Source: Simplicispira metamorpha
Lineage (GTDB): Bacteria > Pseudomonadota > Gammaproteobacteria > Burkholderiales > Burkholderiaceae_C
Reading direction: 5' to 3'
Length of the DNA stretch: 64,000 bases
Assembly (NCBI RefSeq): GCF_004341365.1
Contig: NZ_SLXH01000021.1
Location: 1 to 64,000, forward strand
Below, piece by piece: positions 23,541-32,712 of this stretch. The position numbers and the translations under genes were made by a program. The stretch's first letter is position 1. Each line of letters begins with the position of its first letter. Under the pieces are notes generated by a model, which was not told the origin of the DNA, did not search any database, and saw only the letters and a program-made list of their open reading frames with translations.

Positions 23541-26426
23541 ATGCGCTTGTCTGCCAACGAAACCACTATGCCTCGGCTGCACCTGATTGGCACCCTGGGC
23601 CTGGTACTGATCGTCACGCTGGCCATGGCGGGATTTTTCTCGTGGCAGAACATCCAGGAGCAGCGCGCCTCGCTGGGGCGGGTGGAAGCAGCCGTCAGCC
23701 AGGAACAAAAAGCGCGCCTGACGGCAGAAATGCAGTCCGCCACCGACTACCTGGAATTCGTGCGCCAGCGCACCGCCAGCGTGCTGCGCCGCAGCGCCGT
23801 CGAGCAGGTGGACATGGCGATGCAAATGGCACAGGCCATCCACGCGCGCGAATCGGGCAAGCGCCCGGCCCAGGAGGTGCAGCGCCTGATCGTCGAGGCC
23901 CTGCGCCCGATGCGTTTTTTTGATGGCCGGGGCTACTTCTTCATTGACGACATGCAAGGCCGCTTTGTGCTGCTGCCCACAGGCCCCGAGTTTGAGGGGC
24001 GCAACGGCATCGACAACCAGGACGACACCGGCCACTACATCATGCGCGGACTCATCGAGGCGGCGCGCAAACCCCAGGGCGAGGGTTTTTCCAGCTACCG
24101 CTGGTACCGGCCAGACGCCCCCAAGCAAATGGCCGAAAAACTGGCCTACGTGCGCCGCTTCGAGCCCTACGACTGGCTGATCGGCACGGGCGACTACCTT
24201 TACGAATGGGAAAACCGACAACAGCAAGAGGCCCTGGGGCGCCTGCGCTCCCTGCGCTTTGGTGCCAGCGGCCACATTGGCCTGCTCAGCAGCGATGGCC
24301 GCTCACTGCTCAGCCCCAGCAACGCCGCGCTGGAGGGGCTGCTGCCGCGCCAGATGCCAAGCCATGCGCGCAAAGCCCTGGAAACATTGCAAGCCACGGC
24401 CCAGGCGGGCGGCGGCTTTGTGGAGTACGACTGGCCGCGCACCGACGCCACCGCCGCCGCAGCCTCTGAACCCGTCATGGGCCGCAAAACCGCCCTGGTC
24501 AGCACCTACGCCCCCTGGGGCTGGGTGCTGGTGACCAGCATGTTCAATGACGAACTGCGCCCCATGATGGACGCAGAGCGCCAGGCCCACGAGCAAGGCA
24601 GCACCGAACGCCGGGTGCGCCTGGCGCTGGTGCTGCTGGCTGCGCTGGCGCTGGGCGTGGCCGGTTCGTTCGCGTTTTCGCACTGGTCGCGGCATTTGTT
24701 TCTGCGCTACCACCGCGAGCTGCAAAACGCCCAGGCCAACCTGCGCATCGCCGCCATTGCCTTTGAGTCGCAGGAAGGCATTTTTGTCACCGACGAGCAC
24801 CACACCATCTTGCGCGTCAACAGCGCCTTCACCGAGATCACCGGCTTCAGTGCCACCGAAGCCATTGGCGCCACACCAGCGATGTTGCGCTCGGGCAAAC
24901 ACGGCCCCGAGTTTTACGCCGCCATGTACGAATCCATCCGCACCAGCGGCGCCTGGAGCGGCGAGGTCTGGAACCGGCACAAAAGCGGCGCCATTTTTCT
25001 GGAGTGGCTGACCATCACCGCCGTGCAGACCGAAGACGGCAAGGTCACGCACTACGTCAGCACCCTGACCGACATCACCCAACGCAAGGCCGCCGAGGAC
25101 GAAATCCGCCACCTGGCCTTCTACGACCCCCTGACGCGGTTGCCCAACCGGCGCCTGCTGCTCGACAGGCTGCACCAGGCGCTGCTGACGAGCCGGCGCA
25201 CCCGGCGCCAGGGCGCGCTGATGTTCATCGACCTGGACAACTTCAAGCTCATCAACGACACCATGGGCCATGACAAGGGCGACATGCTGCTGCAGCAAGT
25301 GGCCCAGCGCCTGGTGGCCACCGTGCGCCAGGGCGATACCGTGGCGCGCCTGGGCGGCGACGAGTTTGTGGTGGTGCTGGAGAACCTCAGCCCCCAGTCC
25401 CACGAGGCGGCCAAGCAGGCCGAGGTGGTGGCCGAGAAAGCCCTGCTCAGCCTGGCCCAGCCCTGCCTGCTGGCGGGCATCGAGGTGAAAAACTCTTGCA
25501 GCATCGGCGTGGTGCTGTTCACCGACGACAACGCCAACGCCGACGACCTCATGAAGCACGCCGACCTGGCCATGTACCAGGCCAAAGAGGCCGGGCGCAA
25601 CACCTTGCGCTTTTTTGACCCCGAAATGCACGCCGCCGTGGTCAAGCGCGTGGCCCTGGAAAAAGACCTGCGCAAGGGCCTGCGCGAGGGCCAACTGGTA
25701 CTTTATTACCAGGCCCAGGTGGATGCCCTGGACCGGGTACTGGGCGCAGAAGCCCTGGTGCGCTGGCACCACCCGCAACTGGGCATGATCTCGCCCGGCG
25801 ACTTCATCCCGCTGGCCGAAGACAGCGGCCTCATCCTCCCACTGGGCCAATGGGTGCTGAACGCCGCCTGCGAGCAGCTGGCCCGCTGGGCACAGGTGCC
25901 CGCCCACGCCGCGCTGACGCTGGCCGTCAACGTCAGTGGCCGCCAAATGCACCAACCCGACTTTGTCGCCCAGGTGCTGGAGACGCTGGAGCGCACCGGC
26001 GCCAACCCACGGCGCCTGAAGCTGGAGCTGACCGAAAGCCTGCTGCTGGACAACCAGGAAGACGCCATCACCAAAATGACCGCCCTGAAAGCGTATGGCG
26101 TGGGCTTCTCGCTGGACGACTTTGGCACCGGCTACTCCTCACTGGCCTACCTGCGCCGCCTGCCCCTGAGCCAGCTCAAGATCGATGGCAGCTTTGTCCA
26201 CGACCTGGTCAATGAGCCCCGGGCCACCGCCATTGTCCGCACCATCGTGACCCTGGCCGACAGCCTGGGTCTGCAAGTGATTGCCGAAGGCGTAGAGACG
26301 CCCGAGCAGCGCGATTGCCTGGCACGCAATGGCTGCCACACCTGCCAGGGCTATTTGTTTGGCCGCCCCGGGCCAGTAGAAGCCCTGAACATTTACGACA
26401 CCGCCCCTGCGGCAACCCCGGCATGA
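23541..26426 (+). CDS. Cache-PAS-GGDEF-EAL sensor protein (cyclic di-GMP turnover)
   Basis: A 961-residue membrane sensor. A first membrane helix (about 15-35) and a second (about 360-378) enclose a periplasmic region with two Cache-like segments (GYFFIDDMQGRF ... LIGTGDYLY, then GHIGLLSSDGRSLLSP ... YAPWGWVLVTSMF). A PAS domain (about 385-515) precedes GGDEF (residues 605-609, intact) with an RQGD inhibitory site five residues upstream. The EAL domain keeps EALVRW (737-739), LTES, DDFGTGYSS, KIDGSFV and AEGVET. Both synthesis and hydrolysis of cyclic di-GMP are therefore possible. The ATG at 23541 is favoured over a second at 23568; no strong ribosome binding site separates them. It overlaps the next permease gene by four bases. 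Confidence 0.93.
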   Translation: MRLSANETTMPRLHLIGTLGLVLIVTLAMAGFFSWQNIQEQRASLGRVEAAVSQEQKARLTAEMQSATDYLEFVRQRTASVLRRSAVEQVDMAMQMAQAIHARESGKRPAQEVQRLIVEALRPMRFFDGRGYFFIDDMQGRFVLLPTGPEFEGRNGIDNQDDTGHYIMRGLIEAARKPQGEGFSSYRWYRPDAPKQMAEKLAYVRRFEPYDWLIGTGDYLYEWENRQQQEALGRLRSLRFGASGHIGLLSSDGRSLLSPSNAALEGLLPRQMPSHARKALETLQATAQAGGGFVEYDWPRTDATAAAASEPVMGRKTALVSTYAPWGWVLVTSMFNDELRPMMDAERQAHEQGSTERRVRLALVLLAALALGVAGSFAFSHWSRHLFLRYHRELQNAQANLRIAAIAFESQEGIFVTDEHHTILRVNSAFTEITGFSATEAIGATPAMLRSGKHGPEFYAAMYESIRTSGAWSGEVWNRHKSGAIFLEWLTITAVQTEDGKVTHYVSTLTDITQRKAAEDEIRHLAFYDPLTRLPNRRLLLDRLHQALLTSRRTRRQGALMFIDLDNFKLINDTMGHDKGDMLLQQVAQRLVATVRQGDTVARLGGDEFVVVLENLSPQSHEAAKQAEVVAEKALLSLAQPCLLAGIEVKNSCSIGVVLFTDDNANADDLMKHADLAMYQAKEAGRNTLRFFDPEMHAAVVKRVALEKDLRKGLREGQLVLYYQAQVDALDRVLGAEALVRWHHPQLGMISPGDFIPLAEDSGLILPLGQWVLNAACEQLARWAQVPAHAALTLAVNVSGRQMHQPDFVAQVLETLERTGANPRRLKLELTESLLLDNQEDAITKMTALKAYGVGFSLDDFGTGYSSLAYLRRLPLSQLKIDGSFVHDLVNEPRATAIVRTIVTLADSLGLQVIAEGVETPEQRDCLARNGCHTCQGYLFGRPGPVEALNIYDTAPAATPA

Positions 26427-27694
26427 CCCTTTCCACTTCCCCCACCAACGAGGCGCTGGCCCCCATCGCGGCGCAACAGCGCGTTTTTGGCTGGCACGAC
26501 CATGCCGCGCTGTGGTTCAGCCTGGGCGTGGGCCTGCTGGTGATGCAGGTGGGCGCCTACCTGGTGCCCGCCCTGGGCACCCAGGAGGCGCTGCTGGCCA
26601 TCGTGGTCGGCTCCCTGCTGGGCGCGGGCCTGCTGGGCTGGGTGGCAAAAATAGGCTGCGACAGCGGCCTGGCCAGCGCAGGGCTGATGCACGCCGTGTA
26701 TGGCCGCAGCTTTGCCCGCCTGCCCATCCTGCTCAACATCGTGCAATTGCTGGGCTGGGGCACGTTTGAGCTGGTGGTGATGCGCGATGCCACCGTGGCC
26801 ATTGGCCGCCAGTCGGGCCAGCTGCTGGCAGCGTACTGGCCGGTGCTGGCCACGCTGCTGTGGGGCGGTGTGGTGGTGGCGCTCATCAGCGGCTCCATGG
26901 TGCAGCTGGTGCGCCGCACCATTGCGCGCGTGGCCTTGCCGCTGGTGGTGCTGTCGTTGCTGTGGCTGAGCTGGCAATTTGTGGCACTGGCACAAACGCA
27001 GGGCCTGGAGCAGCTCTGGCAACGCCGGGGTACGGGCGGCATGGGCGTGCTGCCCGCGCTCGACCTGGTGATTGCCATGCCCATCAGCTGGCTGCCGCTG
27101 GTGGCCGATTACGCCCGCCACGGCACCAGTGGCCGCGCGGCACTGCGCGGCACCTGGGCGGGCTATGCGCTGGCCAACATCTGGTGCTATGCGCTGGGCG
27201 TGCTGGTAGCCCTGACGCTGCCCAGCAAAGACCTGGTCACGGCGCTGCTGCTGGCGCAAGGCGGGCTGATTGCGCTGTCGCTGATCCTCATCGACGAGGT
27301 GGACAACGCCTATGGCGACACCTACTCGGGCGCTGTCTCGGCCCACAGCCTGCAACCGCGCTGGAGCGTGCGCCAATGGGGCGTGGGCGTGGCGCTGGTG
27401 TGTACGCTGCTGGCGCTGGTGCTGCCCATGCACAGCCTGGAGCCGTTTTTGTTGCTGCTCAGTTCGGTGTTTGTGCCGCTGTTTGGCGTGATCCTGGGGC
27501 GCCTGGCCTTTGGCGCCAACGCCAGCGCGCTGCTGGCGCAAGCCCGCCAAGCCCATGCCGTACCAATTGCACTGTGGCTGGCGGGCATCGCGTTCTACCA
27601 CCTGGTGCCGCGCTTTGCGCCCGCGCTGGGCTCGGCCCTGCCCACGCTGGCGCTGTGCTTTGCCTTGGCGTTTTTCAGCCGCTCGCGGGGGTGA
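26423..27694 (+). CDS. NCS1-family permease, putative hydroxymethylpyrimidine transporter CytX
   Basis: A 423-residue inner-membrane protein with about 12 hydrophobic segments, related to cytosine permease CodB. The GWHDHAALWFSLGVGLLVMQ start, WVAKIGCDSGLASAGLMHAV and PISWLPLVADYARHG fit the CytX subgroup, which is linked to uptake of the thiamine precursor hydroxymethylpyrimidine. The thiamine genes thiD and thiOSGE lie 0.8-5 kb downstream, which supports that role, although no TPP riboswitch precedes this gene. Its ATG overlaps the TGA of the GGDEF-EAL gene (ATGA), so the two are translationally coupled. Confidence 0.8.
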   Translation: MTLSTSPTNEALAPIAAQQRVFGWHDHAALWFSLGVGLLVMQVGAYLVPALGTQEALLAIVVGSLLGAGLLGWVAKIGCDSGLASAGLMHAVYGRSFARLPILLNIVQLLGWGTFELVVMRDATVAIGRQSGQLLAAYWPVLATLLWGGVVVALISGSMVQLVRRTIARVALPLVVLSLLWLSWQFVALAQTQGLEQLWQRRGTGGMGVLPALDLVIAMPISWLPLVADYARHGTSGRAALRGTWAGYALANIWCYALGVLVALTLPSKDLVTALLLAQGGLIALSLILIDEVDNAYGDTYSGAVSAHSLQPRWSVRQWGVGVALVCTLLALVLPMHSLEPFLLLLSSVFVPLFGVILGRLAFGANASALLAQARQAHAVPIALWLAGIAFYHLVPRFAPALGSALPTLALCFALAFFSRSRG

Positions 27695-27732
27695 CCCCGG
27701 CCCACCACAGGCTGCGTACCCACAAAAATCAA

Positions 27733-27830
27733 TCAAAAAGAATAGCTGCTTGCGCATGCCGTACAAAGCTTTCAGGCTTAAAAGTGCCTGAAACCAGCAC
27801 CCAGTAAGCGCGACTAGCTCTTTTTTCTAG
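27733..27830 (+). repeat. Repeat copy 9 plus inverted half copy
   Basis: AGAATAGCTGCTTGCGCATG followed by a degenerate right half ending near 27790. At 27802-27830 a half copy lies in inverted orientation (minus strand AGCTAGTCGCGCTTACTG). Together they fill the gap between the permease and the SH3 protein gene. Confidence 0.65.
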
Positions 27831-27913
27831 AGCAATGCCCGGAACTTCGTTACCACAGGCCTGTCGCACAGGCGGCGCAAGTTCCATATTTTTTTGATAG
27901 GAGTGATGTTCCC

Positions 27914-28384
27914 GTGCTGTCTTTGACCCACCGACTCTCGCAAACTTTTCTCGCCCTGGGGCTGGCTGCCGGCGCTGTGTTCTCCAGCATCAGCGCAGCC
28001 CAGGCCCAGGAATTTGTCAGCATCAAAACCACCACGGCGCATGTGCGCGAGAAGCCCGCAGCGCGCGCGCCCTCGCTGTGGGAGCTGGGTGCAGGCTACC
28101 CGCTGCAAGTGACGCAGCGCAAAAACGGCTGGCTGCGCGTGAAAGACCACGAGGCCACGCTGGGCTGGGTACACGCACCGCAAACGCACAAAAAGCCCCA
28201 CATGGTCATCACCGCACGCAGCGCCCAATTGCGCGCCGGGCCGGGCACGCAACACAAGCCACTGGCCAAGCTCGACCAGCACGAGGTGGTGCGCACCCTG
28301 AAAAAATCCGGCGACTGGGCCCAGGTGCAGCGCGAGGGTGGCCAAAAAGGCTGGATTTCGCGGCGCCTGGCCTGGGGCTGGTAA
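27914..28384 (+). CDS. Exported SH3-domain protein
   Basis: A 156-residue protein starting at GTG with AGGAG ten bases upstream. A signal peptide (LALGLAAGAVFSSISAAQAQ) ends near residue 31. Two bacterial SH3 (SH3_3-type) repeats follow: TTAHVREKPAARAPSLWELG ... GWLRVKDHEATLGWVHA and SAQLRAGPGTQHKPLAKLD ... GDWAQVQREGGQKGWISRR. Such proteins usually act in the periplasm, often at peptidoglycan. No catalytic domain is attached. No functional link to the thiamine genes is apparent. Confidence 0.85.
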   Translation: MLSLTHRLSQTFLALGLAAGAVFSSISAAQAQEFVSIKTTTAHVREKPAARAPSLWELGAGYPLQVTQRKNGWLRVKDHEATLGWVHAPQTHKKPHMVITARSAQLRAGPGTQHKPLAKLDQHEVVRTLKKSGDWAQVQREGGQKGWISRRLAWGW

Positions 28385-28471
28385 AGCGCAGGCGGCTGCG
28401 CTGGCAGCCGAGGCAGTGCTCTGGGCATTGCGCCGATGCGATGCCCATCCCTGCGCGCCAGAGCGCGTTTT

Positions 28472-29326
28472 TCAGCTGCGCACCACGCGCTGCGCCAGTG
28501 GTGCGTAGCCGTGGTTGAGCGGGCCGTGGCCCTGGCCGGTGCGCACATCGGCACCAGCGGCAATCGCGCCCAGGATGTAAGAGCGCGCCTGCTCCACAGC
28601 CTGGGGCAGCGGCAAGCCCAGCGCCAGGTGGCAGGCAATGGCCGACGACAGCGTGCAACCCGTGCCGTGGCCGTTGTGCGTGGCAATGCGCGGCGACTGC
28701 AAGCGCAGGCGACCGCCACCGGCCAGCGCCAGCACATCGGTCACGGTATCGCCGGGCAGGTGCCCGCCTTTGAGCAGCACGGCGGGCGCGCCCAGCGCCA
28801 GCAAGGCGGTGGCGGCCTCGTCCAGCGCATCGGCGCCGTCAATGGCACGGCCCAGCAGCAGCGCCGCCTCGTCCAGATTGGGCGTGACCACGGTGGACAG
28901 CGGAAACAGCTCCTGCACCAGCACCTCCACGGTGTCTTGCGCCATCAGGCGGTCGCCGCTGGTGGCCACCATCACGGGGTCCAGCACCACCTGCAACATC
29001 TGGTGGCGGGCAATGGCTTTGACCACCACACGCACCACGTCGGGCGTGTGCAGCATGCCGATCTTGACGGCATCGACGCCAATGTCCTCGGCCACGGCGT
29101 CGATCTGGGCGCGCAGCATATCCACCGGAATGCCGTGAATGGCGCGCACACCCAGCGTGTTTTGTGCGGTGATGGCGGTGATGGCGGTCATGCCGTAGCA
29201 GCCCAGCGCGCTGAAGGTTTTGAGGTCGGCCTGGATACCGGCGCCGCCGCCGCTGTCCGAGCCAGCAATCGACAGTACGCGGGCATAGCGCGCCAGCGCG
29301 GGGGCGTTCAAAGGGGAAGGTTTCAT
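28472..29326 (-). CDS. thiD: Hydroxymethylpyrimidine/phosphomethylpyrimidine kinase
   Basis: A 284-residue ribokinase-fold enzyme that phosphorylates HMP and HMP-phosphate to the pyrophosphate used by ThiE. LSIAGSDSGGGAGIQADLKT is the substrate-binding start, VLLKGGHLPG and the anion-hole motif NGHGTGCTLSSAIACHLA complete the signature. The ATG at 29326 matches the family N-terminus; the longer frame would run into the thiamine riboswitch region. It is divergent from the riboswitch-controlled thiO operon. Confidence 0.95.
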   Translation of the reverse strand: MKPSPLNAPALARYARVLSIAGSDSGGGAGIQADLKTFSALGCYGMTAITAITAQNTLGVRAIHGIPVDMLRAQIDAVAEDIGVDAVKIGMLHTPDVVRVVVKAIARHQMLQVVLDPVMVATSGDRLMAQDTVEVLVQELFPLSTVVTPNLDEAALLLGRAIDGADALDEAATALLALGAPAVLLKGGHLPGDTVTDVLALAGGGRLRLQSPRIATHNGHGTGCTLSSAIACHLALGLPLPQAVEQARSYILGAIAAGADVRTGQGHGPLNHGYAPLAQRVVRS

Positions 29327-29442
29327 GCCGGGGAAGTCTCCGAAATTGCAGCCATGGCACATGGTCGGGGCGACATTGTGGCCTATGCGCAAGGTCAAAA
29401 CCGGTGCGGGCCGCTTGTGCTGTAATTCCGGCCAGGACGAAA

Positions 29443-29556
29443 CAGGGGTGTCTGCACCAATGGGGTGCGGACTGAGAAACACCCTGGGGCCGTTTGCAAA
29501 GCGCCATGGCGCCCAGGCCCCGTTACCCGATCCAGGTCATGCTGGCGTGGGGAGTT
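29443..29556 (+). promoter_or_regulatory. TPP riboswitch (thi box) upstream of thiO
   Basis: CAGGGGTGTCTG, GGACTGAGAAACACCCTG, then TTACCCGATCCAGGTCATG and GCTGGCGTGGGGA match the conserved THI-box cores: P2 strands CAGGGGTGT and ACACCCTG with CTGAGA, and the pyrophosphate-binding GATCCAGGTCATGCTGGCG segment. Thiamine pyrophosphate binding should lower expression of thiO-thiS-thiG-thiE. The element ends 58 bases before the thiO start, enough for a sequestering helix over the ribosome binding region. Confidence 0.95.
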
Positions 29557-29614
29557 TCACAGCACTGGCGCTTGCCCGTTTTGTCCGCGTACACCCCACA
29601 GACGGACAACGTTG

Positions 29615-30703
29615 ATGATCTCTCACCCTTCCTCCTTTGCCATTTTGGGCGCTGGCCTCATGGGCAGGCTGCTGGCGCTGGCCTTGGCGCGCGCTGGCCA
29701 CCGCGTCAGTCTCTACGACCAGCAAGGCGCTGACGCGCAGGGCAGCGCCGCACGGGTGGCTGCGGCCATGCTGGCGCCGCTGGCCGAATCGGCCGTCACC
29801 GAGCCGGGTGTGGTGCGCATGGGCGAACATGCTCTGGTGCGCTGGCCGCAGTTGCTGGCGCAGTTGCCAGAGCCCGTGTTCTTCCAGCAAAACGGCACCC
29901 TGGTGGTCTGGCACCGCCAGGACGCCGTCGATGCTGCCCGGCTGCGCTTGCAGTTTGAAACCACCCGCACCACCGTGCCCACGCTGCCCGCCATGGAGGC
30001 GCTGGGCAGTGATCGCCTGACCACACTGGAGCCCGCCCTGGCCGGGCGCTTTGCCCAGGGCATGTACCTGCCCGGCGAGGGCCAGCTTGACAACCGGCAA
30101 CTGCTGGCCGCGCTGACGCACGCACTGGTGCAAGCGGGCGTGACCACACACTGGAACACCCCGCGCGAAGTGACCGACTTTGCCCCAGGCACAGCGGGCC
30201 AACCCGACTGGCTGCTGGACTGCCGGGGCCTGGGTGCGCGCCACCAGTGGAGCGCGCTGCGCGGTGTGCGCGGTGAAGTCGTGCGCGTACACGCCCCCGA
30301 AGTGACCTTGCAGCGCCCCACGCGGCTGGTACACCCGCGTTACCCCATCTACATCGCGCCCAAGGAAGACCACCTGTTCGTCATCGGCGCCACCGAGATC
30401 GAATCGGACGACCTCTCGCCTGCCAGCGTGCGCTCGGCACTGGAGCTGATGAGCGCGGCCTATGCCGTGCATTCGGGCTTTGCCGAAGCACGGATTGTGG
30501 AAATCGCCACCCAGTGCCGCCCCACCCTGCCCGACAACCTGCCCGCCGTGCGCCAGAGCGCACCGCGCGTGCTCGAAATCAACGGTCTGTACCGGCACGG
30601 CTTCATGATTGCGCCTGCCATGCTCGATGTGGTGTTGCAGCTGCTGTCCACCGGACAATCACCGCTGGCCGCCACCTTTGATTTGTCAGTGCAGTTGCTC
30701 TGA
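29615..30703 (+). CDS. thiO: FAD-dependent glycine oxidase ThiO
   Basis: A 362-residue DAO-family flavoprotein that oxidises glycine to dehydroglycine for thiazole synthesis. The N-terminal GAGLMGRLLALALARAG is the FAD-binding loop, AARVAAAMLAPLAES follows as in glycine oxidases, and the C-terminal NGLYRHGFMIAPAM is the second FAD-contact motif. It is first in the riboswitch-controlled operon. The ATG at 29615 gives MISHPSSFAIL; no strong Shine-Dalgarno is seen, consistent with control by the riboswitch. Confidence 0.93.
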   Translation: MISHPSSFAILGAGLMGRLLALALARAGHRVSLYDQQGADAQGSAARVAAAMLAPLAESAVTEPGVVRMGEHALVRWPQLLAQLPEPVFFQQNGTLVVWHRQDAVDAARLRLQFETTRTTVPTLPAMEALGSDRLTTLEPALAGRFAQGMYLPGEGQLDNRQLLAALTHALVQAGVTTHWNTPREVTDFAPGTAGQPDWLLDCRGLGARHQWSALRGVRGEVVRVHAPEVTLQRPTRLVHPRYPIYIAPKEDHLFVIGATEIESDDLSPASVRSALELMSAAYAVHSGFAEARIVEIATQCRPTLPDNLPAVRQSAPRVLEINGLYRHGFMIAPAMLDVVLQLLSTGQSPLAATFDLSVQLL

Positions 30704-30727
30704 CGCTATCTGCACCTTTGAATTGCC

Positions 30728-30925
30728 ATGCACATCACCATCAACCAGCAACCCCACGACCTGCCTGACGGCGCTACCGTGGCCGATGCCGTGGCGGCCA
30801 TTGCCGCCAAACCGCCCTTTGCCGTGGCCGTAAACACGGTTTTTGTGCCCAGCGCCCAGCACGCGCAGCATGCGCTGCACACGGGCGACCGGGTGGAAGT
30901 GATCTCTCCCGTTACTGGCGGCTAA
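30728..30925 (+). CDS. thiS: Sulfur carrier protein ThiS
   Basis: A 65-residue ubiquitin-like protein ending in the required Gly-Gly (VTGG), which is adenylated and thiocarboxylated to donate sulfur for the thiazole ring. The start [15 protein letters not shown] and the [13 protein letters not shown] tail fit the family. It lies 24 bases after thiO and 16 bases before thiG. The adenylating enzyme ThiF is not in the window. Confidence 0.95.
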   Translation: MHITINQQPHDLPDGATVADAVAAIAAKPPFAVAVNTVFVPSAQHAQHALHTGDRVEVISPVTGG

Positions 30926-30941
30926 AGCGCCGCGCCTTGCC

Positions 30942-31757
30942 ATGAACCCATCTTCTGTTGTTGACGACGCCCTGGTCTTGTACGGCCAGACTTTCCAGAG
31001 CCGCCTGCTGCTGGGCACGGCGCGCTACCCCTCGCCCGCCACGCTCAAAGCTGCCGTGCAGCGCGCCCGGCCCGCCATGGTCACGGCATCGCTGCGCCGC
31101 CAGGGCAGCAACCCGGCGGAAAGCGGCCACAGCTTCTGGGAACTGCTGCGCGAACTGGCCGTGCCGGTACTGCCCAACACCGCTGGTTGCCACAGCGTGC
31201 AAGAAGCCATCACCACCTCGCACATGGCGCGCGAGGTGTTCAACACGCCATGGATCAAGCTCGAACTGATCGGCGACGATTACACGCTGCAACCCGACAC
31301 GCTCAACCTGGTGCAGGCTGCCGAGCAATTGATTCGCGACGGCTTTTACGTGCTGCCCTACTGCACTGAAGACCTGGTGCTGTGCCAGCGGCTGGTGGAC
31401 GTGGGCTGCCAGGCCGTCATGCCCTGGGCGGCGCCCATCGGCACCGGGCGCGGCCCGGTCAACCCGTATGCACTGCAACTGCTGCGCCAGCGGCTGAATG
31501 TGCCCATGCTGGTGGATGCAGGTTTGGGCCTGCCATCGCACGCCTGCCAGGTCATGGAGTGGGGCTATGACGGCGTGCTGCTGAACACTGCCGTGGCGCT
31601 GGCCCAAGACCCGGTGGCCATGGCCGGTGCCTTTGCCGATGCCGTGCAGGCAGGCCGCAGCGCCCGCCGCGCCGGCGCCATGCAAGCCCAGGATACCGCC
31701 CAACCCAGCACACCCGTGCTGGGCACGCCGTTCTGGCACCACGACCAGCCCGCATGA
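30942..31757 (+). CDS. thiG: Thiazole synthase
   Basis: A 271-residue TIM-barrel enzyme forming the thiazole phosphate from deoxyxylulose phosphate, dehydroglycine and ThiS thiocarboxylate. [15 protein letters not shown] is the family start, K106 in [11 protein letters not shown] corresponds to the Schiff-base lysine, and [18 protein letters not shown] and [14 protein letters not shown] are conserved. About 20 extra residues at the C-terminus are Gln/Thr-rich and probably disordered. The stop overlaps the thiE start (ATGA). Confidence 0.95.
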   Translation: MNPSSVVDDALVLYGQTFQSRLLLGTARYPSPATLKAAVQRARPAMVTASLRRQGSNPAESGHSFWELLRELAVPVLPNTAGCHSVQEAITTSHMAREVFNTPWIKLELIGDDYTLQPDTLNLVQAAEQLIRDGFYVLPYCTEDLVLCQRLVDVGCQAVMPWAAPIGTGRGPVNPYALQLLRQRLNVPMLVDAGLGLPSHACQVMEWGYDGVLLNTAVALAQDPVAMAGAFADAVQAGRSARRAGAMQAQDTAQPSTPVLGTPFWHHDQPA

Positions 31758-32665
31758 AAGCGCCCATGACCGACATAGCCACCCTGCTGGCCCAGGACAT
31801 CGTGCGCGAGCACACCGCCACATTCGCGCCCTGCACCGCACAGCCCGTGCCCGAGAGCATGGAAACCGCCCCCGTGTACCGTGCGGCGCTACAAGCGTGC
31901 AGCGCACTGGGCTTTATCGCCGCTGACGCCCAGTGCCTGGCCCGGGCCTGGCAAGCGCGCTTTGAGCGCACCAGAAGCGCAGATACCAGCCACTGGCCCG
32001 ATGCGCCGCAAGACTTTGGCTTGCAAGCGCAGCCGCATCCGCAGGCTTTTGCCCCCTGCCCACAGGCACTGGGGTTGTACGCCGTGCTGCCCGATGCCAA
32101 CTGGGTAGGCCGTATGGCGCGCGCTGGCGTACCCACGGTACAGCTGCGCTTCAAAAGCGAGGATGCCGCTGCCATCGCCCGCGAAGTGCGCGCTGCCGTG
32201 CAAGCGGTGCAAGGCACCAACGCACTGCTGTTCATCAACGACCACTGGCAAGAGGCGCTGGCTGCTGGTGCCTACGGCGTGCATCTGGGCCAGGAAGACC
32301 TGGATGCCCTGGCTCCCGAGGCACTGGTCATGCTGCGCGCCTCAGGGGTGCGCCTGGGCGTGAGCACCCACGGCTACGCTGAAATGCTGCGCGCCGACGC
32401 CGTGGGCCCCAGCTACATCGCCATAGGGGCCGTGTTTCCGACCACGCTCAAACGCATGGCCACAGCACCGCAGGGGTTGGCGCGCTTGGCTGCTTATGCC
32501 CGGCTGATGCAGGCGTATCCGCTGGTGGCCATTGGTGGCATTGCGGCCGAGCACTTTGCCCAAGTACGTGCCACGGGCGTGGGCTCGATTGCCGTGGTGC
32601 GGGCACTGGTCAATGCCGCTGACCCGGAAGCGGCAGCAGCCCAACTGCTACAGGCCATGGGCTGA
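31754..32665 (+). CDS. thiE: Thiamine phosphate synthase with N-terminal extension
   Basis: A 303-residue protein in which the ThiE barrel begins only near residue 106 ([15 protein letters not shown]). The barrel then shows [52 protein letters not shown] and [11 protein letters not shown], so catalysis (joining HMP-pyrophosphate and thiazole phosphate) should be intact. The first 105 residues, including [20 protein letters not shown], resemble no domain I know and make it about 90 residues longer than standard ThiE. The extended N-terminus is in the same frame and has the codon use of its neighbours. A start at the second ATG (31766) is possible. Confidence 0.9.
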   Translation: MKAPMTDIATLLAQDIVREHTATFAPCTAQPVPESMETAPVYRAALQACSALGFIAADAQCLARAWQARFERTRSADTSHWPDAPQDFGLQAQPHPQAFAPCPQALGLYAVLPDANWVGRMARAGVPTVQLRFKSEDAAAIAREVRAAVQAVQGTNALLFINDHWQEALAAGAYGVHLGQEDLDALAPEALVMLRASGVRLGVSTHGYAEMLRADAVGPSYIAIGAVFPTTLKRMATAPQGLARLAAYARLMQAYPLVAIGGIAAEHFAQVRATGVGSIAVVRALVNAADPEAAAAQLLQAMG

Positions 32666-32712
32666 CGGCAGGGCCAACACCCCGCGCCACCGCACGACGC
32701 GGTGGTGGCTGG

